Shown piece after piece: positions 7,188-15,628 of a DNA stretch of 64,000 bases. The notes beneath the pieces are model-generated. The model saw nothing but the letters and a program-made list of their open reading frames with translations. It was not told where the DNA came from and searched no databases. Position 1 is the first letter of the stretch. Each line of letters begins with the position of its first letter. This stretch comes from Candidatus Sungiibacteriota bacterium (GTDB taxonomy: Bacteria > Patescibacteria > Paceibacteria > Sungbacterales > SURF-37), in assembly GCA_016186145.1 (NCBI GenBank), contig JACPMF010000010.1, forward strand, positions 1-64,000. Reading direction: 5' to 3'. The translations under genes were made by a program, and so were the position numbers.

Positions 7188-7783
7188 AAAAAGCGCTGTC
7201 CGGGTTTTTTATTCTGCTTTTTCTTGCGGCCCTAACAGGGGCTCTCTATTATTTTGGGATAAAACCCGAAACTGCCGAAACACCGAAACAAAACCGAGAA
7301 AGATTCACGAACGAAACTTTCCGGGTCATTAAGGTGATTGACGGCGATACCATCATTATCAACGATGGCGGGAAAAACATGAGAGTGCGTCTCATCGGCG
7401 TACGCGCGCCGGAAAAACCCGGCGGCCGCCTTGCGCCGCAATGCTTTGGAGAAGAAGCAAGCCGTTATCTCCAGCGGAAGATTGAGGGTAAAAACATCCG
7501 CCTCCAGAAAGACCGAATCGGCGATAAAGAAGACCAGTATAAACGGCTCCTCCGATACGTCTGGCTCGACGAAGAACTCATAAATGCCGCGCTCATCCGT
7601 GACGGTTACGCCTATGCATACCGGAAATTCCGCTTTGAAAAAAAACCGGAATTCCGCGCGCTTGAGAAAGAGGCCAAAATCGCAAAGAAAGGACTGTGGA
7701 ACTCCAAACGATGCCCGCAACAACAAAAACAAAAAACCGGCGCTATACTCATGGCGCCGTATTTCATTTATTCGCCCGGCTGA
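7184..7783 (+). CDS. Thermonuclease-like (SNase) exported nuclease with an altered metal ligand
   Basis: 199 residues. The N-terminus (about 6-25) is a signal anchor. Then comes the SNase fold: VIKVIDGDTIIIN, MRVRLIGVRAPE, DQYKRLLRYVWL, LINAALIRDGYAY, KGLWN and a late Cys. Active-site Arg, Glu and second Arg are present, but the calcium-ligand Asp of the usual VDTPE/IDAPE motif is Arg here (GVRAPE). The family degrades DNA and RNA outside the cell, which suits scavenging by CPR cells. ATGA overlap with the Nudix gene. Start 7184 is preferred over a longer frame inside that gene. Confidence 0.8.
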   Translation: MKKALSGFFILLFLAALTGALYYFGIKPETAETPKQNRERFTNETFRVIKVIDGDTIIINDGGKNMRVRLIGVRAPEKPGGRLAPQCFGEEASRYLQRKIEGKNIRLQKDRIGDKEDQYKRLLRYVWLDEELINAALIRDGYAYAYRKFRFEKKPEFRALEKEAKIAKKGLWNSKRCPQQQKQKTGAILMAPYFIYSPG

Positions 7784-7822
7784 AGCCTTTAAAAGCCGCG
7801 CCGGACGATTTATAATACATTT

Positions 7823-8338
7823 ATGATCAAAATAAAAGTCATTACTATATCTCTTGTTATAATTACAACCGCGGGCGTTGGATACTGGCTCATCTCTCCT
7901 CTTTTTATTAACAAAGAAGTGCGCGAAAGTATCGACGAAATCATGCCGCTGTCTACCGCCGCCGACACCGCGCCGCCAGATGGCAGCGCAAAAACGGATG
8001 CAATCAAGATATTAAAATCAGGAACATTTGTCGGAGCGGATAACTTTCATAACGCAGCGGGCATGGCAAAGCTTTTGAAAATCGGCGATAAATACTTTGT
8101 GAGATTTGAAAATGATTTTAAAGTTACCAACGGTCCGGATCTTTTTGTCTATTTCGGGAAAAACGGGCGCTATACGGCAAACGCGAGAATCGGCGAATTG
8201 AAAGGTAACATTGGATCCCAAAATTACGAAGTGCCGGAAAACATCGATCCGTCTGAATATAATGAAGTTTGGGTTTGGTGTCGGGCGTTCTCCGTACCGT
8301 TTGGCAGCGCCCAACTGGAAATCGCGGACGCAGAATAA
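7823..8338 (+). CDS. Membrane-anchored DM13-domain protein
   Basis: 171 residues. One N-terminal membrane segment (about 5-26), a short linker, then a DM13 domain from about residue 60: SGTFVGADNFHNAAG, GPDLFVYF, GSQNYEVPENIDPSEYNEVWVWCRAFSVPFGSA. The invariant Cys in WCRAFSVPF is present. DM13 domains are thought to take part in extracytoplasmic redox chemistry. Downstream DUF167 starts five bases after the stop, so they probably share a transcript. Function beyond the fold is inference. Confidence 0.8.
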   Translation: MIKIKVITISLVIITTAGVGYWLISPLFINKEVRESIDEIMPLSTAADTAPPDGSAKTDAIKILKSGTFVGADNFHNAAGMAKLLKIGDKYFVRFENDFKVTNGPDLFVYFGKNGRYTANARIGELKGNIGSQNYEVPENIDPSEYNEVWVWCRAFSVPFGSAQLEIADAE

Positions 8339-8343
8339 CAAAC

Positions 8344-8556
8344 ATGCGATACCAAGTTTCCGTAAAACTGCGTAAGGATTTTATTGAAGTAAACGGCAAC
8401 ACGATCACCATTGGTGTCACCGCTCCGCCGGAACACGGGAGGGCAAATGAGGAGGTTATAAGAAAAATCGCCGAGTATTTTCGCATCCCGCGCTCTTCTG
8501 TCAGAATCCTTGCGGGCAGAGGGGTAAAAAAGAAAATCATTGAAGTGATAGCGTAA
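8344..8556 (+). CDS. DUF167 (YggU-like) protein
   Basis: 70 residues from ATG 8344, five bases after the DM13 stop. VTAPPEHGRANEEVIRKIAEYFRIPRSSVRILAG is the family signature (PxxGkAN...L...SV.i..G). Ends KKKIIEV. Function unknown; the family is small, cytosolic and widespread. A longer frame from 8269 overlaps the DM13 gene and is rejected. Confidence 0.85.
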   Translation: MRYQVSVKLRKDFIEVNGNTITIGVTAPPEHGRANEEVIRKIAEYFRIPRSSVRILAGRGVKKKIIEVIA

Positions 8557-8582
8557 AAACCCGGCGCGAGCCGGGTTTTTTG
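8555..8582. terminator. Bidirectional terminator between DUF167 and lemA
   Basis: AAAACCCGGC - GCGA - GCCGGGTTTT, with T-tracts on both strands. It serves the convergent genes on either side. Confidence 0.8.
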
Positions 8583-8607
8583 TACACATAACGGCTGGAA
8601 TTCTTGT

Positions 8608-9168
8608 TTAAAACTTGACGGCAACCGGGGCCCGCGCGGCTTCTTCCTCCAAATCGAAAAGCTGCATCTTTCCAAATCCGAACATTCGACCAATAATATT
8701 TGAAGGAAAAGACTCAATGGCGATATTCAGATCGCGGACGTTGGCGTTATAAAATCTGCGGGCCGCCTGAATTTTATTTTCAGTATCGGCAAGCTCCCTC
8801 TGCAAATCAAGAAAGTTGGCGTTTGCTTTCAAATCCGGATAATTTTCAGAAACGGCAAAAAGTGTTTTGAGGGTGCTTGAAAGCGCATTCTCGGCCCGGG
8901 CGTGTTCTTCAAGCGTTTGAGCGCCCATCGCCTGCGTTCTTGCCTTTGTGACATTTTCCAAAACACCCCGTTCATGCGCCGCATACCCTTTTACGGTCTC
9001 GACAACATTCGGAATAAGGTCATATCGCCGTTTCAACTGCACTTCAATATCCGACCACGCCTCTTTTGCCTGATTCACCAACCGGACGAAACGATTGTAA
9101 GCAAAAACAACCCATATTATTACTAGCGCTGGTACTCCAAGTATAATCCAAGTAATATAACTCATCAT
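8608..9168 (-). CDS. LemA family protein
   Basis: About 186 residues; starts at 9168 or 9165 are both possible and no Shine-Dalgarno is seen. One N-terminal membrane helix (about 5-25), then the LemA core: YNRFVRLVNQAKEAWSDIEVQLKRRYDLIPNVVETVKGYAAHE, helical bundle, and FYNANVRDLNIAIESFPSNIIGRMFGF near the end. The family has an outside-facing N-terminus and helical cytosolic body; function unclear. Unlike the divergent LemA-like gene at 59692, this is a canonical member. Confidence 0.9.
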   Translation of the reverse strand: MMSYITWIILGVPALVIIWVVFAYNRFVRLVNQAKEAWSDIEVQLKRRYDLIPNVVETVKGYAAHERGVLENVTKARTQAMGAQTLEEHARAENALSSTLKTLFAVSENYPDLKANANFLDLQRELADTENKIQAARRFYNANVRDLNIAIESFPSNIIGRMFGFGKMQLFDLEEEAARAPVAVKF

Positions 9169-9169
9169 T

Positions 9170-9362
9170 ATAAATTCAAAATACAAAGGTCAAAATGCAA
9201 AATGACAAATTTTCGCCAGTGGCGGATCCCCGCCTGCTCGCCTCGCTGAAGCTCCGGCGAAGCGGGCCGGCCGGCACGGCGCCTTGGGCGGAAAAATTCA
9301 AAAAGAATTCTTTTTGCATTTTTCTTTTTTCATTTTGATATTTGATTTTTTATTTTTAAATT
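9170..9362. repeat. Composite intergenic repeat: AT-rich arms round a 75-nt GC-rich block
   Basis: AAATTCAAAATACAAAGG-type AT-rich repeats flank a GC-rich block at 9221-9295 identical to 28288-28362 (starts GGCGGATCCCCGCCTGCTCG, ends GGGCGGAAAAA). The AT-rich arms are roughly complementary to each other. The same AT/GC composite occurs in frame inside the ROK gene (33651-33711). The gap holds no gene. Confidence 0.75.
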
Positions 9363-9365
9363 CAC

Positions 9366-9782
9366 TTAATTAATAATGATTTTCCCTTTCATGCCCGGCA
9401 AAGAATGGTCGTGCATAGGACAGGTTGCCGGCGCTTCAAAAACATACGTATACATCTCCCCTTTTGCAATACCCCTCCGTGAATCGAATCCGGGACAAAG
9501 CAAATGAGTCGGGTGCACGCCTGAAGCGGGCCAATGAGGATCGACGTCTTCATTGACAAACACGACCTCATCGCCGGCATTAATGGTCAGCTCCCCCGGA
9601 ACAAATTGGTTATCCTTCATCATAATGCGATGGCTTGCCCGAGAGGCCGAAGTACCGAGCTCGTCTTGCGCTCCACTTTCCCAAACATCATTTGCCATTG
9701 GTGTACGAAAGACAAAAACCGCCACAACCACAACGATTGCTCCAAGAATGACTACAATGATCCAACCGAATTTAGTATTCAT
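9366..9782 (-). CDS. Membrane-anchored cupredoxin
   Basis: 138 residues. One N-terminal membrane helix (about 7-26) and a plastocyanin-like domain. FVPGELTINAGDEVVFVNEDVDPHWPAS carries the first copper His; CPMHDHSLPGM near the end supplies Cys, His and Met, completing a type I blue-copper site. A small extracytoplasmic electron carrier or copper-binding protein. No oxidase is next door. No Shine-Dalgarno is obvious. Confidence 0.85.
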   Translation of the reverse strand: MNTKFGWIIVVILGAIVVVVAVFVFRTPMANDVWESGAQDELGTSASRASHRIMMKDNQFVPGELTINAGDEVVFVNEDVDPHWPASGVHPTHLLCPGFDSRRGIAKGEMYTYVFEAPATCPMHDHSLPGMKGKIIIN

Positions 9783-9799
9783 ATTTACTTCGCTCTATC

Positions 9800-9878
9800 A
9801 ACGAATAACAAATCTTTTACGAATTTACAAATAAGCAACTGAATTCGTATATTCGCACTAAATTCGCAATTCGCTGAT
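9800..9878. repeat. AT-rich imperfect palindrome (AACGAATTACGAATT family)
   Basis: Starts AACGAATAACAAATC and ends AATTCGCAATTCGCTGAT. It aligns over its whole length with 30481-30554 inside mnmA, including the shared block ATTCGTATATTCGCAC. Its two ends are roughly complementary. Confidence 0.65.
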
Positions 9879-9881
9879 AAA

Positions 9882-10706
9882 TCATTTAATCTCATATACC
9901 AGCATCACATTCACCTTGACTTCCTGCGAGCCGGGCTCTATTGGCGGCGTTCCTCCGCCTAAATCTCCCCCCTTAGCTTCAAGCGCAAAACTTCTAAACG
10001 GAATTGGGAAACCCTCTCTTTCAGAAACAGAAATAAGTTTTCCCAAGCGGAAACTGCCGGCAGAAGCAGTGGCCTTGGCCTTATCTTTTGCCTTGAGAAT
10101 CGCCTCTTCCCGCGCTTTTTGCTGAAGCAGGTCCGGATCATCAATTGTAAAAGTTGGACCGGAAACCGTGTTCGCGCCTCGCTCCACAACTCCGGCAACA
10201 ATGTCTCCGGCTTTATTTAAATCTCTCGCTTTTACCAAAATATTTTGACTGATACTGTAACCCACAATCTCTTGCGGAGGACATGGCTTTATCGGCGCTG
10301 TCTCATTCAGAATCCTAACCGGCGGGCACGAGAAATACTGATAGCGAGGCGTAATACTATAATACTGCGTTTTAATGTCTTTGTCAGCAACTCCGCTTTC
10401 TTTAACAAAGCTTACTATACGGTTCGCCTTGTTGCTGTTTTCTTTTTGCAGATCAGAAAGATTTTTACCGCCTTCGGTCAGTATCCCGAAAGAAAGCTCA
10501 GCAACATCCGGCACAGCAACCACTTTCCCTTCCCCTTCGACGGAAAAACTCCGGGTTGGCACAAGGGACCGAGAATAAGACGAAACATACCAAAATCCGG
10601 AAAAGGCCAAAACGAAAACCGCTATGGTTGAAGCTGAAAGAAACACCGAGAGTGCCGCGGAAACTCTGAAAAAACTGAATCTTTGCATAAAGTTATCCAT
10701 ATACAC
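9882..10706 (-). CDS. SIMPL domain (DUF541) membrane-anchored protein
   Basis: 274 residues if the first Met is used; Met3 or Met7 are alternatives. Membrane helix about 18-42, then the SIMPL domain: FSVEGEGKVVAVPDVAELSFGI, the DIKTQYYSITPRYQY segment, VGYSISQNILVKARDLNKAG, and KAKATASAGSFRLGKLISVSE. Extra Cys pair (SCPP...PCPP) inside the domain. The family is periplasmic or extracytoplasmic with unknown role. Twelve bases separate it from the upstream glycoside hydrolase gene. Confidence 0.85.
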   Translation of the reverse strand: MYMDNFMQRFSFFRVSAALSVFLSASTIAVFVLAFSGFWYVSSYSRSLVPTRSFSVEGEGKVVAVPDVAELSFGILTEGGKNLSDLQKENSNKANRIVSFVKESGVADKDIKTQYYSITPRYQYFSCPPVRILNETAPIKPCPPQEIVGYSISQNILVKARDLNKAGDIVAGVVERGANTVSGPTFTIDDPDLLQQKAREEAILKAKDKAKATASAGSFRLGKLISVSEREGFPIPFRSFALEAKGGDLGGGTPPIEPGSQEVKVNVMLVYEIK

Positions 10707-10717
10707 TTTATATCACA

Positions 10718-11695
10718 CTACGGCATAGTAAACAACCTTTTTGCCTCATCCCACATTTCCGGTTTTTCATGCTCCTTTTTAAGCCAATACCACCATTCAA
10801 CCCCCCAAAAATAGACTTCATGAAAACCGGTTGCGCGCGCGTATTCAACATTCCTTTTTAATTTTTCCGGATTCATAAGCGAGAGCTGCTCATTAAGATT
10901 TTTTTCTGACGGAAACTCCGCCATCCACGGTTCGGCTTGCAACTCAACGATAATAATTGGTTTTTTACCGTATATCATTTCCACAAGCCGGGCTTTCATT
11001 CTAAAATAACCGGGCCTCAACGGATAGGTAAAATTTCCGAGAAACTCATTCCAGACGGTCCGATAGAGCGTCGTACCAAAGATGTCCGAACGCGAATACG
11101 CCGGAGCCCAAATCGAAAGTTCGCCGGAATCAGTTACCACAATCGGCCGATCATCCAAAGCGCGAAACCGGCTTATTTCGACGTCAATAAAACGAGCATC
11201 ATAGTCTTTGCACTCTCCGAAAGGCAAGAAAGGTTCATTTTCAATCTGCCAATACCGGAGAACCTGACGCTCGCGATAACGGTTTAATATCTCTCCCAAA
11301 AAACTGAGCAGATAAGCATGGCGCTCCTGGCGCGACTTTTCTGAAACCCAGGAAGGAATATGGCATTCGGGCCAGCGCGGAAGCTTCTCGCCCACGGCAA
11401 GAATCACGTCAACCCCGCGCCGTTCGGCTTCCTGAAGCATAAAATCGAGATCAGAGAAATCGAACTCGCTCTCCTTTGGCTCATACTCGTCCCAATAAAC
11501 GGGAATCCTGAGGTGCTTTACACCCAAATCGTCAAGAATGGCAATATAAGTCTCTTTCCAATCAAGGTTCAGCGTATCGCGAGCATACGGCGCCGAAAAC
11601 GTAACTCCATAGAGAACAGAATCCGGGACCGGAACCGGACGGCTCAAAAACCAAATGGCAATCAATATGAGGCCGATGAGAGATAGATATTTCAT
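10718..11695 (-). CDS. Exported glycoside hydrolase of the GH-A clan
   Basis: 325 residues with an N-terminal signal/anchor (about 4-17). A (beta/alpha)8-type catalytic protein: LRIPVYWDEYEP, YWQIENEPF with the acid/base Glu after Asn, and IIIVELQAEPW with the likely nucleophile Glu, plus Trp-rich FWGVEWWYWL near the end. The pattern resembles GH5/GH39-like families; substrate unknown. The ATG is directly abutted by one end of structured element copy E (11698 on), leaving no normal Shine-Dalgarno. Confidence 0.75.
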   Translation of the reverse strand: MKYLSLIGLILIAIWFLSRPVPVPDSVLYGVTFSAPYARDTLNLDWKETYIAILDDLGVKHLRIPVYWDEYEPKESEFDFSDLDFMLQEAERRGVDVILAVGEKLPRWPECHIPSWVSEKSRQERHAYLLSFLGEILNRYRERQVLRYWQIENEPFLPFGECKDYDARFIDVEISRFRALDDRPIVVTDSGELSIWAPAYSRSDIFGTTLYRTVWNEFLGNFTYPLRPGYFRMKARLVEMIYGKKPIIIVELQAEPWMAEFPSEKNLNEQLSLMNPEKLKRNVEYARATGFHEVYFWGVEWWYWLKKEHEKPEMWDEAKRLFTMP

Positions 11696-11697
11696 GC

Positions 11698-11955
11698 GAA
11701 TTTTGTCGAAATTTTGGAGCGAATTTGTTTTGTGAATAAAATTTCGCTACAAAATTCAGCACCCTGTTAAATAATTTCGCCTTTGGCGAAATTAACTTTA
11801 AATTTTCTGCATATATCATTTTTTATTATATGCGTATCTTGAAATCACTGAAGTACAAAAAATTTTATACTGGTTATGCAGAAAATTTAAAGTTATTTAA
11901 CAGGGTAAAAGTTTGGCAGCTAAATTTTCTGCGCCTACGGCTTGAAAATTTAGGC
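11698..11955 (-). repeat. Structured intergenic element, copy E (hairpin - inverted repeat - hairpin)
   Basis: On the minus strand: HP1 at 11955-11920 (CTAAATTTTC/GAAAATTTAG arms). A central inverted repeat follows with 32-bp arms (11906-11875 against 11813-11761; ends ACCCTGTTAAATAA), 61-nt spacer. HP2 lies at 11757-11698 with GAATTTTGT-AG-CGAAATTTT against AAAATTTCG-ACAAAATTC, keeping the asymmetric AG bulge. One arm of the central repeat is split by a 21-nt hairpin insert (11775-11795, TTTCGCC...GGCGAAA). It fills the whole gap between the EamA and glycoside hydrolase genes. Confidence 0.65.
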
Positions 11956-11963
11956 CAAGCCCT

Positions 11964-12890
11964 TTATTGAAATGCCAATAGCGCAAGCGCCACGGCTATA
12001 AGTAAAATTGCGAATGCTTTTTCAAATATAATAAGCGGCGTAACTTCCTCCTCCAAAAATTTGGGGCGGAGCCGTGAAATCAAAAGCGCAAAAATGAAGA
12101 TAAGAACATACTCAATACCCTGCAAGGCGTTAACCAAGGAAACGCTCGGCGCGATTGAAATCGCAAAACTTACAAGAAAAAAGCCAAGAGCGCCTAAAAT
12201 CTTGTTAATAAAAAACGCGCCGATGGTCGTACGATCCGCCATGCGCGGAGCCTCAAAAATTGATTCGCGGCTGGCGCTAAAAAACAAGAACGGGAGCACA
12301 CCGACAAAACCGCCGATACGAGTCCAGATAAAACCGTTTATAAAATCGGTCTCGTTAAAAACGGCTTTTTCATATACGTAGGTAACCCCAAAAAGAAACG
12401 AAGCGAGCACGAGCCAGCCGACGTTTTTGAGATCGCTGATGTTAAACCTTCCATCTTTTTTGTGAGTTAATGAAATCAAAATGCTCCCGGCGACAAGAAT
12501 GAGAAATGCGACGAACTCCCACCGTGATAGCGTTTCGCCCAAAATTCCACGAGAAAGGAAAAAAACGAAAATCGGTGAAAGGCCGCCAATCACCGGCGCG
12601 ACACGGGACGCCTCACCGCGCTGAATCGCGATGTAGAAGAAAAAAAGCGCGAACGTGAACGCAACGCCGGAAATAAAGGCATCGGTTATAACATTTGTCT
12701 CGGGAACAAAAAAACTTATCGGCGCCAAGAAAAAAGCTCCCAGCCCTAATACTCCAACCCAAAAAACATACGTTGATGGCCTCTGAATTCTTTGCGCAAG
12801 AAGAAATTTATCGAGGATAACCGCAAACGCATGGAACGAATACGCGATTATAGTCACCGGCAGCCAACCGATAAGGTAAAGAAAGGTCAT
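11964..12890 (-). CDS. EamA/DMT-superfamily transporter
   Basis: 308 residues with about ten membrane helices in two five-helix halves. ASRVAPVIGGLSPIFVFFLSRGILGETLSRWEF is the EamA signature of the first half and SIAPSVSLVNALQGIEYVLIFIFALLISR that of the second. The superfamily exports or imports small metabolites such as amino acids or sugars; substrate cannot be read here. An odd C-terminal FLEEEVTPLIIFEKAFAILLIAVALALL closes the protein. Confidence 0.85.
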   Translation of the reverse strand: MTFLYLIGWLPVTIIAYSFHAFAVILDKFLLAQRIQRPSTYVFWVGVLGLGAFFLAPISFFVPETNVITDAFISGVAFTFALFFFYIAIQRGEASRVAPVIGGLSPIFVFFLSRGILGETLSRWEFVAFLILVAGSILISLTHKKDGRFNISDLKNVGWLVLASFLFGVTYVYEKAVFNETDFINGFIWTRIGGFVGVLPFLFFSASRESIFEAPRMADRTTIGAFFINKILGALGFFLVSFAISIAPSVSLVNALQGIEYVLIFIFALLISRLRPKFLEEEVTPLIIFEKAFAILLIAVALALLAFQ

Positions 12891-12982
12891 TAATATATTT
12901 TAGCGTATTTTGTCTATAAAATGGATTGCAAATAAACAGTTGTTATGTTATGATTACAGGGCAAAAAACACAGGGAGGGCTT

Positions 12983-13177
12983 ATGAAATTCTTGACTGGC
13001 GCTATTTGGTTCGGCTCTTTATTAATCGCTTTTGGCGTAGGATACACCGTGGCGTCAGGCGATCCCAGCCTTTTGGGAACCGTAGTGGCAGTCGTCGGAA
13101 TGACGATTACCGTATTTTTTGGGACAGTGAAAATATTAGTATGGGACCAACAGAATCCAAAAAGTAGCGAGCCTTAA
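12983..13177 (+). CDS. Small two-helix membrane protein
   Basis: 64 residues from ATG 12983, supported by GGGAGGG upstream. Two hydrophobic segments (about 4-24 and 31-52), glycine- and valine-rich, short polar tail. A TTGCAA...TATGAT promoter lies just upstream (about 12926-12956). The terminator overlaps the stop codon. Family not recognised. Confidence 0.6.
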   Translation: MKFLTGAIWFGSLLIAFGVGYTVASGDPSLLGTVVAVVGMTITVFFGTVKILVWDQQNPKSSEP

Positions 13178-13194
13178 TGCTCGCTCTTTGTTTT
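13166..13194 (+). terminator. Terminator overlapping the stop codon
   Basis: AGCGAGC - CTTAAT - GCTCGCT stem at 13166-13185, then CTTTGTTTT. The TAA stop is in the loop. Confidence 0.7.
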
Positions 13195-13230
13195 CCATCA
13201 ACAATGACGTCACAGCAAGCCTGTTAAGAT

Positions 13231-13256
13231 TTAGCTATAACACATATGCTAAACTA
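13231..13256. promoter_or_regulatory. Possible operator upstream of the DUF2914 gene
   Basis: TTTAGC - 11 nt - GCTAAA inverted repeat ending about four bases before the ATG at 13260. Spacing suits a dimeric repressor or a translational hairpin. No regulator is adjacent. Confidence 0.3.
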
Positions 13257-13259
13257 GAA

Positions 13260-14345
13260 ATGAAGTTTAGTATCATAAAAACCTGGTTCGAGAAGTATGA
13301 GCGCCTTTTTGCGCCGGTTGTATTTATTGCCGGTTTTCTTTGGGACTCGCTCATGCTCACACGAATCGACCTGTGGTACGACCACGCGGCATTAATAAGT
13401 TATTTGCTTATTGCCGGAACCGGCATCTTGCTGATAAACGCATACCAATCAGGACGCGCGCGATTTCGTTTTCTCGAAGAATACGCCGCCCTCCTGACGC
13501 TTCCCATTCAATTTGCTTTCGGCGCGCTTTTCAGCGGTTTTTTCATTTTTTATTCGCGCTCGGCCTCGCTTGCATCAAGCTGGCCGTTTCTCGCATTTCT
13601 TACATTCTTTCTCGTCGGCAATGAATTTTTCCGCAGACGTTACACCATATTCATTTTTCAACTAAGTATATTTTTCATTGCTCTTTTCTCATACACGACC
13701 TTTGCCTTGCCGATCTTTTTCGGCAAAATGGGCAGCTCGATTTTCTTCACGAGCGGCCTCATAAGCGTCGCCGCAATCCTAATTTTCATCTTGTTTCTCT
13801 CCCGCATCACCCGCGACGGCATTTCCAAACACCGAAAACCGCTTTTTTACAGCATCGGGAGTATTTATGCCGCGTTTAACATCTTTTACTTTTCCAATAT
13901 CATTCCACCGATTCCCCTGTCTCTAAAAGAAATCGGAGTTTACCATTCGGTAGTGAAAACCGGCGACGGTTACATCCTCCTCGCAGAACCGGCGCCAAAG
14001 TATATTCTCTTCCAAAATTACTCCGGCATATTCCACAGAACAGAAGGAGAAGCAACTTATGTCTACAGCGCTATTTTTGCGCCAACCAAACTTTCTGCAA
14101 AAATTTTCCACCGTTGGCAGTACTTTGATGACAAAAGCCGCGAATGGACTGAAACCGATTACATCCAATATGCAATCGTTGGGGGCAGAGACGGCGGATA
14201 CCGCGGATTCACGCTGAAACAAAACATTGTGCCCGGCCTGTGGCGCGTTGATGTTGTTACTGACCGCGGACAACTTCTCGGCCGCATAAAATTCCGCGTG
14301 ATCCCCGCAGAAACACCGCCGGATTTGAAAGCGATAGAAAGATAA
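13260..14345 (+). CDS. Polytopic membrane protein with C-terminal DUF2914 domain
   Basis: 361 residues from MKFSIIKTW; a longer frame adds 24 unlikely residues. About seven to eight membrane helices over residues 15-225, then an extracytoplasmic beta domain: TYVYSAIFAPTKLSAKIFHRW, GYRGFTLKQNIVPGLWRVDVVT, GQLLGRIKFRVI, matching DUF2914. The domain's role is unknown; it often ends cell-surface proteins. Downstream gene starts 38 bases later. Confidence 0.75.
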   Translation: MKFSIIKTWFEKYERLFAPVVFIAGFLWDSLMLTRIDLWYDHAALISYLLIAGTGILLINAYQSGRARFRFLEEYAALLTLPIQFAFGALFSGFFIFYSRSASLASSWPFLAFLTFFLVGNEFFRRRYTIFIFQLSIFFIALFSYTTFALPIFFGKMGSSIFFTSGLISVAAILIFILFLSRITRDGISKHRKPLFYSIGSIYAAFNIFYFSNIIPPIPLSLKEIGVYHSVVKTGDGYILLAEPAPKYILFQNYSGIFHRTEGEATYVYSAIFAPTKLSAKIFHRWQYFDDKSREWTETDYIQYAIVGGRDGGYRGFTLKQNIVPGLWRVDVVTDRGQLLGRIKFRVIPAETPPDLKAIER

Positions 14346-14383
14346 TGTTAGAGTTCCGGCAAAAGGGTGCTAATTTATAAACC

Positions 14384-15499
14384 ATGGAGCAAGAAAAAAT
14401 AGCCAAAGCAGAAAAAATTCCTGCCGCGGAAAAAACTGAAGGCATTTCACGCCGCGAGTTCCTCAAAACTGCCGGCTTTTTGAGCGCGCTTATTGCCGGT
14501 AAACCAGAAGAAGCAGCGGCTCTTCTTGAAAAAGCCGTAGAACCCAAAGAAGCCGACAAAGAAAAAGTAAAGGTTGTTTTTCGATTTTTTAACGCAATAC
14601 ACAAAACCGGAAAAGATGTGGAAAATCTTCCCGAGGAAATTCAAAAAGCTGATATTTATATACCGGAAGCAGTTGGATGGAATAACGAGACCGTCGCTGA
14701 CTATAAAGCGCTTGCGCGTGGAGAAATAGCGCCGAAAGAATTACTGGAAAAATATGGAGCATACCCGGAAGATACAACCGATAACTGGCGAAGCAAAGAA
14801 TTTGAAGCGTTATCCAATTCGCAAAAAATAGTTCTTTTTGCAGATCTTCCCGTGGGCCACCCGCTTTATGAAAAATACCGTGAGGGAAGAATAACCCCAA
14901 CTCGCGAAATTAAAACTTTTGCTGACGTACTCGCGCAAGTAAAAAATTCTCTCAAAAATTTCGCGGAAGCGATTGCGATTCGAGAGAAACATATTGTATC
15001 CGAAATCATAACGATAAAGGAAAATATTGAGAACGGGCAATACCCGGAGTTAAAGGGAAAAAGAGCGGTTAATGTGCTTATTTTTCTCGGGGCAATACAT
15101 ACGCCGGTATATCACAAAATTAAAGAAATTGACGAAAACGCGTCACGAAGATTTTCCACTATGCCATTCAATTATTCAAACTATGGCGCGGAAATAGTAC
15201 GTAGATATATGTTCGGCAAAGAAGTCAGCGACGAACTTGCCGCCAAGGCATTTCTATCGGGATACATCGATTCCCTGCCGCGCTGGGCAAAGCTCAACGA
15301 TACCCACAAAGCCCACCAGTACACACGCGCCGTTGTTGAACAATTCAGCCATAAAGACATAGAAGCTTTTTTTAATGATTTACAAAATACCGATTTTTTT
15401 ACCGAACGCGTGGTGCTAAAACACCTCCGGACGAAAAACATAAAAATCCCGAGTTCGGATGCCGAGCTTGACGAATTACTAAAAAAGAAAAAACACTGA
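14384..15499 (+). CDS. Hypothetical exported protein with a Tat-like signal
   Basis: 371 residues. SRREFLKTAGFLSALIAG near residue 22 has the twin-arginine pattern, though the hydrophobic stretch is short and whether this organism has a Tat system cannot be seen. The body is charged and helical, with VVFRFFNAIHKTGKDVENLPEEIQKADIYIPEAVGW and LIFLGAIHTPVYHKI as the most structured parts. I do not recognise a catalytic motif. It could be a hydrolase-like fold, but I do not assign one. Confidence 0.5.
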   Translation: MEQEKIAKAEKIPAAEKTEGISRREFLKTAGFLSALIAGKPEEAAALLEKAVEPKEADKEKVKVVFRFFNAIHKTGKDVENLPEEIQKADIYIPEAVGWNNETVADYKALARGEIAPKELLEKYGAYPEDTTDNWRSKEFEALSNSQKIVLFADLPVGHPLYEKYREGRITPTREIKTFADVLAQVKNSLKNFAEAIAIREKHIVSEIITIKENIENGQYPELKGKRAVNVLIFLGAIHTPVYHKIKEIDENASRRFSTMPFNYSNYGAEIVRRYMFGKEVSDELAAKAFLSGYIDSLPRWAKLNDTHKAHQYTRAVVEQFSHKDIEAFFNDLQNTDFFTERVVLKHLRTKNIKIPSSDAELDELLKKKKH

Positions 15500-15628
15500 T
15501 TCCTTCATAATTACCCCGGAGCAAAATTAAATACGGATGCTGCATTCGGAGGCTTGTAAAAATCGAAAAACCGTGATACGACTAAAAGCATTCGAACCTT
15601 CACAAAAACAAGAAAGAAAGGATACGAA

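Noticed and set aside
9480..9500. tRNA T-arm-like GAATCGAATCC
   Set aside because: It falls inside the cupredoxin gene and has no cloverleaf around it.
11698..11760. HP2 of copy E as a simple terminator of the EamA gene
   Set aside because: No T-tract follows the stem on the minus strand.
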